From assembly GCA_050305935.1 (NCBI GenBank), contig JBNLGG010000058.1, forward strand, positions 1 through 25,518: DNA of 25,518 bases. Reading direction: 5' to 3'. This DNA comes from CAJXNP01 sp050305935. GTDB taxonomy: Bacteria > Bacteroidota > Bacteroidia > Cytophagales > Cyclobacteriaceae. The notes under the pieces were generated by a model. The model did no database searches and was not told the origin of the DNA. It saw only the letters and a program-made list of their open reading frames with translations. Position numbers and translations under genes: made by a program. This document shows positions 15,324-22,778 of this stretch, piece by piece. Position 1 is the stretch's first letter. Each line of letters starts with the position of its first letter.

Positions 15324-18300
15324 ATGAGATCCTGGTTTCTGGTATTATTTGTTGTCCATTTGTTGGCAGGGAGCCTTCCGTCAACAGGGCAGCATCTTTT
15401 TACCCGGAAAATTTCTTCAGATGAGTACAAAGCCGGCCAAAACTATGATATAACCCAGGACGACCAGGGAATTATTTTTTTAGCCACAAGCGATGGTGTC
15501 CTTACCTACGATGGCATCGAATGGGATCTTGTTTCTTTACCAGGTATACCAAGTGTTTTTTCTGTCGCCGCAGATAGCACTAATAAGATTTATGTCGGAC
15601 GTAAAAAAGAATTGGGATATATCAGTAAAGACAATACTGGTAAATATTCTTATTACTCCCTGCTCCCATACTTGGATGAAAAATTCAAAAATATTGGTTA
15701 CGTATATAAAACAACACTATTCAAAGAATCAGTTTTTTTTTGTGATGGATCCCGGGTTTATATTTATTCAAATGGAAAATTTAACGTACAGGAAGTTAAA
15801 ACAGATACCTTTAAATCCATTTTTGTACTCGGAGATCACCTTTTTATATCGAGTGTTGATGATATTTTGTACGAATACGTAGATGGGCAACTTAAACCAA
15901 TACTAAACGACAAAGGAATTCATGTTTGGGACATGTCCCACTACCGAAAAAACACCGGACTGGTGCTCGACAGCAACAACCAGCTATGGCTGTTTAACCC
16001 AGATACTTTATCGGAATTGAGATGGCAGCCTTTCAAAGGAAATTACAAGCAACAAATTGCAGATGACCGGATATCTCATATCAAATATATCGGCAAGGAT
16101 CGGATCATCCTCTTTACAGACAAGGGAATTCTGTTGATGAACGAAAATGGTGACATTTATGGCCAGGTAGGCAGTACTTACCTGGATAACTATACCTTTG
16201 AAAACATGTTGCTGGATGCGAGTCACAATATTTGGGTAGTTTGTCCGGTCTATATATTACAGATCAGTACGAGCCAACCCCTTTATTACCTCAATAGCCA
16301 TGACGGGTTTAAAGGTCAGATTATTTCACTAGCAAAGGATGGTGACGATGAATACATCGGTACCGGCTGGGGCATTTATCATAGAAAGAATACATCGTCA
16401 TTTACGCCGATATTTCCTGACTCAGAAAGGGGGGAAGCATGGAATTTATATAAAAACAGAAAAAGAATACTAGCCGCCCACAGGGACGGTGTTTTTGAGC
16501 TGAAGGATGGGAATGCAACTAAGATCATCAATCATCCAAATGTAATGTCGCTTTGTGAGCTAAAAAAACACCCCGACACCTTCATATTAGGAACCTATAA
16601 TACTGGAATTTGGCTTTTAAGTAAGCAACAGGGTATCTGGAAAAAAAATAAAATAAAGGGCTTTGAAGAATACACCCGGTACCTGCTTGAAGATGAAGGA
16701 GGCAATATTTGGATCAGCGAATTTCATACTGGAATTTGGAAGCTTCACCTAAATGCTCAGATGGATTCAGTGGTATCCCAGACCCTTTACAATAAAGAAA
16801 ACGGTCTTCCTTCTAATGTAAACAACAGGATATACAAATTAAACAATGGAAAAATTGTGGTGGCCACTGTTAACGGGGTTTACAGTTATAACGGGCAGAA
16901 TGACCTATTTGAACCGGAGCAAAAAATAAATGAAGCCCTGGGAGGGGAAGTGAGCATTTATTCTATGGCAGAAGCACAGAATGGTGACATTTATTTTTGG
17001 GGTGTAATCTCTCCGGGAGTAGAAACTGCCGGAGTACTAAGAATGGAAGAAGATGGAACTTGCAGCCTGAAGACTTCACTTTTTGGAAAAATATCAAAAA
17101 CAACCCGTGAAAAACGAATAGATGTAGAAGCTCCCTTGCTCATTGCGGGCCAAGAGGAGATTTGGATAGGTAATAGGGAGCGGTTAATTGTTTATAATCC
17201 AAAACAAGAAGTGTTCTATGATGATCCGGTTCAAATACACATCAAATATGCATGGGCAAAAGATTCACTGATCTTTAAACACGGGCAACCCTCAAGCGCA
17301 CATACCTTGTCCTACAGAAGGAACGACCTTTCCTTTATATATGCCAGTACTTTTTTTGAAAGTGAAGATAAAACACTTTACCAGTATAAGCTTGAGGGTT
17401 TCGACGATAATTGGTCAGCTTGGAGTTCTTTGAAGCAAGCTAACTTCACTAATATTCCGGAAGGTAATTATACCTTCATTGTCAGAGCGAAAAATGTTCA
17501 CGGCCATCTAGGCGAATCCGACAGATTTGAATTTAGCATTATCCCTCCCTGGTACCGAACAGCGTGGGCATATCTTGCCTATACATTACTAGGAGCATTA
17601 TTTATATACCTACTCATCTTTTTAAAAACCAAAAGCGTAAAACGCCAAAAAAAGCTTTTAGAAATAAGGGTAAACAAAAAAACGATGAAATTGCTTTTAA
17701 TGAATGAAGAGATCATCGCCCAGAACGAGGAGATATCTTCCATAATCGAGGATGTTAATAAGAAAAACGTTGAAATAACCAGGCAGGCAAAAGATCTTGA
17801 ACGCACTAACGCTCAATTGAAAGCTCAAAGGCAGATGATGATCAAGAATATGACTAAGCTGCAAAACACCCAGAAGGTAATTGAGAGGCAGGCGAAGGAA
17901 CTTAAAGAATCAAATTTAACCAAAGACAAAATTTTCTCGATCATATCACATGATCTCCGGGGCACTGTAAATCAGCTCCCTGAATTATTAAACCTAATGG
18001 AATCGGGACATCTTACCCTTGATGAGTTTAAATTACTTTTACCTGAATTAAAGCAAAATGCAACAAACCTGTCAACACTGACAGACAATATATTGCACTG
18101 GGCAAAAAGCCAGATACATGGTATTGAGATTGTGAAAACCTGGTTTAATTTAAATGAAATAGTAAAGGAAAATGTCCTCTTGTCCATGAGGCAGGCGCAA
18201 AAGAAGAGCATTCAACTAACTAATAATGTAAATGTTGATCAATTAGTGTTTGCAGATAAAGATACTATAAGGTTGTTGTTGCGCAATCTTATCAGCAATG

Positions 18301-18602
18301 GAATCAAGTTCACCCCCAACAATGGAAAAGTCACAATTAGCACCCAAATCCATGAAAGCTCAATCTATGTATCAGTTGCTGATACCGGCATAGGGCTTAG
18401 CAAAAAGGAAGTAGACAGTATATTTGGTCAAGGTTACTATACAAAACGTGGTACCGGTGGAGAAAAAGGATCTGGTCTTGGCCTGAAACTTTGCAGGGAG
18501 TTTGCCGAAAAAAATGGTGGTACTCTCACTATCGAAAGTGCTGTCGGTCAGGGTAGTAAGATCACGTTCTGTATTCCGCTCGATGAAGCAAACTCCCAAT
18601 GA
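15324..18602 (+). CDS. Periplasmic beta-propeller / Y_Y_Y sensor histidine kinase
   Basis: This 1092-residue membrane kinase has a signal peptide (about 1-23), a periplasmic propeller of repeated strands (about 30-650; motifs such as DDQGIIFLATSDGVLTYDG and EDEGGNIWISEFHTGIWKL), a Y_Y_Y domain (about 662-735, with YQYKLEGFDDNWSAWS) and one TM helix (about 746-768). A coiled coil (770-865) leads to DHp with H876 in IISHDLRGTV. The HATPase has NLISNGIKFT, DTGIGLSKKE and GSGLGLKL. It resembles the sensor half of Bacteroidota hybrid two-component systems but lacks the receiver and AraC-type DNA-binding domain, so it needs a separate partner. Many relatives sense glycans or other outer-membrane substrates; the ligand here is unknown. 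The coiled coil contains a segment nearly shared with the receptor at 9326. It follows the orphan DHp gene by 24 bases. Confidence 0.94.
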   Translation: MRSWFLVLFVVHLLAGSLPSTGQHLFTRKISSDEYKAGQNYDITQDDQGIIFLATSDGVLTYDGIEWDLVSLPGIPSVFSVAADSTNKIYVGRKKELGYISKDNTGKYSYYSLLPYLDEKFKNIGYVYKTTLFKESVFFCDGSRVYIYSNGKFNVQEVKTDTFKSIFVLGDHLFISSVDDILYEYVDGQLKPILNDKGIHVWDMSHYRKNTGLVLDSNNQLWLFNPDTLSELRWQPFKGNYKQQIADDRISHIKYIGKDRIILFTDKGILLMNENGDIYGQVGSTYLDNYTFENMLLDASHNIWVVCPVYILQISTSQPLYYLNSHDGFKGQIISLAKDGDDEYIGTGWGIYHRKNTSSFTPIFPDSERGEAWNLYKNRKRILAAHRDGVFELKDGNATKIINHPNVMSLCELKKHPDTFILGTYNTGIWLLSKQQGIWKKNKIKGFEEYTRYLLEDEGGNIWISEFHTGIWKLHLNAQMDSVVSQTLYNKENGLPSNVNNRIYKLNNGKIVVATVNGVYSYNGQNDLFEPEQKINEALGGEVSIYSMAEAQNGDIYFWGVISPGVETAGVLRMEEDGTCSLKTSLFGKISKTTREKRIDVEAPLLIAGQEEIWIGNRERLIVYNPKQEVFYDDPVQIHIKYAWAKDSLIFKHGQPSSAHTLSYRRNDLSFIYASTFFESEDKTLYQYKLEGFDDNWSAWSSLKQANFTNIPEGNYTFIVRAKNVHGHLGESDRFEFSIIPPWYRTAWAYLAYTLLGALFIYLLIFLKTKSVKRQKKLLEIRVNKKTMKLLLMNEEIIAQNEEISSIIEDVNKKNVEITRQAKDLERTNAQLKAQRQMMIKNMTKLQNTQKVIERQAKELKESNLTKDKIFSIISHDLRGTVNQLPELLNLMESGHLTLDEFKLLLPELKQNATNLSTLTDNILHWAKSQIHGIEIVKTWFNLNEIVKENVLLSMRQAQKKSIQLTNNVNVDQLVFADKDTIRLLLRNLISNGIKFTPNNGKVTISTQIHESSIYVSVADTGIGLSKKEVDSIFGQGYYTKRGTGGEKGSGLGLKLCREFAEKNGGTLTIESAVGQGSKITFCIPLDEANSQ

Positions 18603-18615
18603 GTATTTTTTACTC
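18601..18615. terminator. Short A/T hairpin at the propeller kinase stop
   Basis: GAGTA and TACTC flank five T residues, starting within the stop codon. A 5-bp stem is weak for a terminator, but the position is suggestive. Confidence 0.15.
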
Positions 18616-18731
18616 GTAATCCTAAAAAATATCCTTTTGAAAAAGTCGACACTAAAATTATCCTGGGATAATTGCCTATGCAAAAATAGCATTAGCTCTC
18701 CATTGTCGGGAATCCATGTCTTCGTAAACTA

Positions 18732-18751
18732 CTCAGTATAATTACTGACAC
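18732..18751. promoter_or_regulatory. 20-bp shared dyad element, copy 2
   Basis: It is identical over 20 bases to 9057-9076, including the TCAGTA-TAAT-TACTGA dyad. It lies 123 bases before STAS-like paralogue C. Both copies thus stand upstream of genes of the same proposed system and in the same orientation relative to them. Confidence 0.45.
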
Positions 18752-18874
18752 GGCTGTGGGTAATAACAGCACCTCATTCTAGTTCAAAACCCCGAAGGAT
18801 TTATATACGCGATCTCAAGACATTTATATGATATTAAATATAAGTGGGGCGAAAACAAAAATAACGGGTTAAAC

Positions 18875-19303
18875 ATGGAAAATCTTCAAAGCACAACATT
18901 TAATAATCATTTGGGTGTTCACACATACTTTGACAATGATGCTCTGTGTATCCTGTATGACAAGTTTAACAACATAATAGTAGAAGCTTTTAAAAGGCCG
19001 CCCTCTGCACTTGAATTCAGACAAGGTGTCGAGGCCAGACTAATGGCCATCAGGAAATTTATGACCGGCAAAGTAATCTCAGGCATAAAACTCTTCCGGG
19101 CGCCGATTATTGGAGAAGAATACTGGGCTGCTGCTGAAAGGCTTGAAAAAGTGGCTATAATGGGATATTCATATTCAGCCATGGTTGTGCCCCAAAATAT
19201 GATCTACAACATCACTATTGGCGACACTCTAACTCCGAATGGATTCCCCATTGTATATTTTTATAAGAGAGAAGCTGCTTTCGAATGGATAATGATGCAT
19301 TAA
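18875..19303 (+). CDS. STAS/SpoIIAA-like small protein, paralogue C
   Basis: This 142-residue relative of the proteins at 13102 and 14227 has about 13 extra N-terminal residues. Shared features are TYFDND, the P-P-S-A-L-E-F helix start, RKFMTGKVIS, GYSYSAMVVPQ and the final AAFEWI helix. The Asp conserved in the other two (D56) is replaced here by G70, which may mean a loss of switching or a different partner. The gene stands alone with its own 272-base upstream region carrying the 20-bp shared element. It is followed after 149 bases by a membrane hybrid kinase. Function is unknown beyond family resemblance. Confidence 0.75.
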   Translation: MENLQSTTFNNHLGVHTYFDNDALCILYDKFNNIIVEAFKRPPSALEFRQGVEARLMAIRKFMTGKVISGIKLFRAPIIGEEYWAAAERLEKVAIMGYSYSAMVVPQNMIYNITIGDTLTPNGFPIVYFYKREAAFEWIMMH

Positions 19304-19452
19304 TTAATGTATACTCATTTATCATAGTAATACCATATACAGAAGGTTATTTGATTGAATCTTGACGTCGTAAACACCTGATTGATTTGCAAAACAAATA
19401 TCAATAGATTCGTCGATTTTTTTAAAGCCGTCAAAAATTCCACCACTGCAAT

Positions 19453-21600
19453 ATGAAAAACGATGTATTGGAAAGGCAGATCCTTCTCCTTGCCACTCGC
19501 AATACAGTAATAATGATTTTACTGTATGCTTTATACGATTTATTCTTCCATTATGAGTCGGGGGGAATAATAGCGAACATCGTTGCACTTTCAATGTTTT
19601 CTGCCTGCAATTGGCTTCTCTACGCCCGATATTCAAGTGTAGTAAAAAGGCTCATCGCCATTATATTCCTGATAGGCAATATCACTGGTTTTTTCTCGCA
19701 AGGCGGTCTGGCAAGTACTACTGCTGTAGATTTCTGCGGGCTTATTTTGATATTTCCTGTCGTATTTAGCGGGACTGAAAGACAAATATTTATGTTTGTT
19801 ATCTCACTCCAGATCGTCGCGTTTGGCTATATCCAAGTGGCTTATCCGCATCTCATTTTCAATCTGAGGGGAGAGGAGCATTCCTTTTTTAGTGTTTTGG
19901 AGGTGGTCATGCGAATCGCCAATTTAATGCACATTGTTTGCAAATACAGGGGGGCTTTTGATCAGGAACAATATAAACTATTTAAAACAAGCAAGAAGCT
20001 AAAAAATGCATACGAACAGGTAAAGCTAACGACTGACGCATTAAATGAAATAGCTATTATCGAAAAGGGAGATGCAGAAGGGCGTGTTACAGACGTAAAC
20101 CATGCCTTCTTAAAAGCTACTGGTTACAAAAAAAGCGAGGTTGTAGGATTGATGCGGAATGAATTTTCAAATTTATTGCTATCAAGTGATGTACATTCAC
20201 CGCGACTTCTTGACGAAATGACAGATATTTTAAGGAAAAGAAAGCCCTGGAAGGGAGAGGTATGCTATAGAACCAAGTCAGGCGATCCATTGTGGCTTTT
20301 GAAAAATGTAACTCCCATGCAGGAGCAAGGAGTCTATACTGGATTCTTTTCCTTCAGCCATGATATTACTATCAGAAAAAAACAGGAAGAGGAAATCATT
20401 AAAGCAAAAAAAATGGCCGAAGATGCCCTGGCCGTCAAGGAAAGCTTTCTTTCGGTGATGAGTCATGAAATTCGTACTCCGCTTAATTCCGTTATAGGCC
20501 TGTCCAACCTGTTGCTCAGACAAAATCCTCGCAACGATCAGAAGGAAATCGTGATGACATTAAAAAACTCCGGAGATAATTTAATGTACCTGATCAACAA
20601 CGTATTGGACTACAACAAGATCAGGGCTGGAAGGATCGAACTGGAATACCATCCCTTTAACCTAAAAGAACAGTTACAGTTACTAGAATTAGCACATAAA
20701 CCTGTTGCCCTTGACAAAGGCTTGGAACTCCAAATGACCATTTCTTCCAATACACCAGTGTTACTGACAGGCGACAGCCTCAGATTGAACCAAATATTGA
20801 ATAACCTGTTAAGCAACGCCTTAAAATTTACCCTCAAAGGAGCAGTTAAGCTTTCGGTTTTTTCGAGATCTTCTACCGATAAATACTGCCAGATTGTGTT
20901 TGTTGTCGAGGACACCGGCATTGGCATAGCAGAGGACAAGCTCCAAGCGATTTTCACACCTTTCCAGCAATCAGAAAATTATATTGCGCGTAGATTTGGT
21001 GGTTCGGGACTAGGCCTCTCAATCGTAAAAGACCTGGTTAAACTTCTTAATGGAAGTATTACAGTTACAAGTAAATCGAATGCGGGAACAATTTTCACCA
21101 TAACGCTTCCTTTTAAGTTAAGCCAGGAGGTTTTAACGTTGGATCAATCTCAGGAATTTCATGCAAACGAACCCGAAGTGCTAAAAGGATATCGCATTTT
21201 ATATGTGGAAGATGTCGAATCAAACCAAATGGTGGTCAAAAGCTTTTTGATCGATTACGATGTTGAATGTGTCATAGCCTCCAATGGAGAAATAGCACTG
21301 ATGCATACTGTTGCAAAAACATTTGATGTCATTCTGATGGACTTACAAATGCCGGATATGAGCGGTTATGAAGTGACAAAGGCCATACAATGCCAGGAAA
21401 ATGGCAAAAATACCAATACTCCTATCATTGCTTTCACGGCTGAGCCCTATTCCGAAGTCTTGATGAACAACATACGGAAGCTGGGCATGAGCGAACTTCT
21501 TACCAAACCGTTTCGACTTGAACAAATGATAGAGAAGATACAACAAGTGTGTCCCCGGAAAGCCGTGGAGAATATTCATTCCTTCACCAACAATGTCTGA
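19453..21600 (+). CDS. Polytopic membrane PAS hybrid histidine kinase with C-terminal receiver
   Basis: This 715-residue hybrid kinase has an N-terminal integral membrane domain (about residues 13-175, roughly five to six helices, MASE-like in plan but not assigned). A PAS domain follows (about 200-310, ending SHDITIRKK). DHp has H338 in MSHEIRTPLNSV, and the HATPase has NNLLSNALKFT, EDTGIGI and GSGLGLSI. The receiver (about 579-700) has E587/D588, D630 in ILMDLQMPDMSG and the LTKPF lysine. The domain order matches BarA/ArcB-like hybrids without an Hpt, so a separate phosphotransfer protein is expected. The orphan DHp protein encoded at 14727 is one local candidate, though this is speculative. 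The next genes (YfiR-like and TonB receptor) are 625 bases away and probably separately transcribed. Confidence 0.93.
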   Translation: MKNDVLERQILLLATRNTVIMILLYALYDLFFHYESGGIIANIVALSMFSACNWLLYARYSSVVKRLIAIIFLIGNITGFFSQGGLASTTAVDFCGLILIFPVVFSGTERQIFMFVISLQIVAFGYIQVAYPHLIFNLRGEEHSFFSVLEVVMRIANLMHIVCKYRGAFDQEQYKLFKTSKKLKNAYEQVKLTTDALNEIAIIEKGDAEGRVTDVNHAFLKATGYKKSEVVGLMRNEFSNLLLSSDVHSPRLLDEMTDILRKRKPWKGEVCYRTKSGDPLWLLKNVTPMQEQGVYTGFFSFSHDITIRKKQEEEIIKAKKMAEDALAVKESFLSVMSHEIRTPLNSVIGLSNLLLRQNPRNDQKEIVMTLKNSGDNLMYLINNVLDYNKIRAGRIELEYHPFNLKEQLQLLELAHKPVALDKGLELQMTISSNTPVLLTGDSLRLNQILNNLLSNALKFTLKGAVKLSVFSRSSTDKYCQIVFVVEDTGIGIAEDKLQAIFTPFQQSENYIARRFGGSGLGLSIVKDLVKLLNGSITVTSKSNAGTIFTITLPFKLSQEVLTLDQSQEFHANEPEVLKGYRILYVEDVESNQMVVKSFLIDYDVECVIASNGEIALMHTVAKTFDVILMDLQMPDMSGYEVTKAIQCQENGKNTNTPIIAFTAEPYSEVLMNNIRKLGMSELLTKPFRLEQMIEKIQQVCPRKAVENIHSFTNNV

Positions 21601-22225
21601 TTTTAATGATTCGGAATTGAACGGAATGAGCAGTGAGCACCTAAATAATATTACGTAAACCGGTAATCTCCCCCCCCCTATCCAACAAACCGGATTACTC
21701 AGAAAATCAAATCAGCTAATTTTAAACACTGAAATGAGCTGGCACTTGCCAGGGTTTTAGAAAACCAACACTTGATTACAGAAGAGGAAGGGAAGACCCA
21801 TCGCCAAAAAAAATGTGTCAGGAAAAAGTTTCCTTTTATTGGAATATTAAAGACTAAAATAAATATGTCTGTGATCCGCAGCACTTGTTGTTTTCGCTTT
21901 GATGATGAGTTTGAGAAAAAGCTTTTGCACGTAGAATCTTTGTTGGCTGCCAAGAAGTGATGTGACGTAAATAATTTGGCTCCAGCCCGGATTGTTTGGT
22001 TGTCTTATTTAGGGTCGCGGATTTTGGGCACTAGGTAAATATACGTACGTCATCCTCTGGGCAAAATTGAACGCACTCTACGTATCCTTCCGGAGAATCT
22101 TGAATTAAAACCAAATCTAATTTTGTCTCCACATAGATTTATTGCTGTTGTTCTATGCTAGGGAACCCGGTATTAAGGCAGGTGAGAACGTATTAAGCAA
22201 TATTTTAACTAATTGACAACTGATT
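21601..22225. other. 625-base intergenic region, no convincing gene
   Basis: The stretch contains a run of nine C residues at 21670-21678 and short open frames on both strands in 21699-21960. The forward one needs a TTG start at 21772, or an internal ATG at 21865, and ends FEKKLLHVESLLAAKK. The two frames overlap on opposite strands and neither has recognisable similarity or context. No clear promoter or terminator was identified. It may hold an untranslated leader for the YfiR-like gene. Confidence 0.45.
21670..21678 (+). repeat. C9 homopolymer
   Basis: Nine consecutive C residues, unusual in this A/T-rich intergenic DNA. It could be slippage-prone or a sequencing-error site. Confidence 0.8.
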
Positions 22226-22723
22226 ATGAAACACTCCTTTATTTTCATTCCTATGGTGCTTTTATTTTTGATAGCCAACACGGTGCAGGCACAGGAAAAT
22301 AAATTTAAGGCGATATTTATCTACAAGTTTATCGAAAGTACCCAGTGGCCAAATAATAAGACGGAATTAACCATCGGGATGGTGGGCGATACCGAGGTGA
22401 CAAGGGAATTTCAGAATTTAATTCAGTCAAAAAAGATCACATCATTAAATGTAAAAAGAATAAGACCCGACGAGGCGAACACCTGCGATGTTGTGTTCAT
22501 TCCATCATCCAGCGATGGCCTTTTCAATACAGTTATTAAAAACACAAATGGTGAGAGTATTTTGGTTATTACCGAAACTTCCGATCTAGCTAAAAAGGGT
22601 GCCGGAATCTGCTTCCTGAAAGACGGCGCAAAATTGAATTTTATCATCAACCGAGCCTCAATTGAATCCGGCAATTTGAAAATCGCGCAAAGTGTAATTC
22701 AACTCGCCAAAGAAGTAATATAA
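22226..22723 (+). CDS. YfiR-like (DUF4154) periplasmic protein
   Basis: This 165-residue secreted protein has a signal peptide (about 1-22, ending VQA before QENK). The mature part matches the YfiR/DUF4154 plan: an early KAIFIYKFIESTQWP motif, a strand LTIGMVGD, a central strand VVFIPSS, then the glycine segment KKGAGICFLKDGAKLNFIINRASIESGNLKIAQSVIQLA-type ending, of which the GAGI, NFIIN and LK.A motifs are diagnostic. YfiR of Pseudomonas represses the inner-membrane cyclase YfiN from the periplasm. No YfiN-like cyclase is present here. It lies 55 bases before a TonB-dependent receptor, so both are likely made together. By analogy it may couple envelope or receptor state to a membrane kinase (inference). 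Confidence 0.85.
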   Translation: MKHSFIFIPMVLLFLIANTVQAQENKFKAIFIYKFIESTQWPNNKTELTIGMVGDTEVTREFQNLIQSKKITSLNVKRIRPDEANTCDVVFIPSSSDGLFNTVIKNTNGESILVITETSDLAKKGAGICFLKDGAKLNFIINRASIESGNLKIAQSVIQLAKEVI

Positions 22724-22778
22724 AGAGTGTCTTCGCAATCATCAGACCAGATAATTGTAACCTTAATCAATTAAAAAA

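Noticed and set aside
15493..15882. 129-codon + strand frame inside the propeller kinase
   Set aside because: It is fully inside a convincingly coded propeller domain, so it is an alternate-frame shadow.
16163..16185. Inverted repeat CCAGGTA / TACCTGG
   Set aside because: It lies in the middle of the propeller coding sequence and is best explained by codon content.
18502..18741. 79-codon + strand frame crossing the end of the propeller kinase
   Set aside because: Its first 100 bases lie inside the kinase HATPase region in another frame; the rest has no protein-like features.
21699..21960. Small open frames on both strands (84 residues on -, 62 on +)
   Set aside because: They overlap on opposite strands, the + frame needs a TTG start, and neither shows recognisable similarity, a signal or operon context.
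22021..22067. ATTTTG / CAAAAT inverted repeat with about 35-base loop
   Set aside because: The arms are short and A/T-rich with a long loop, likely chance.
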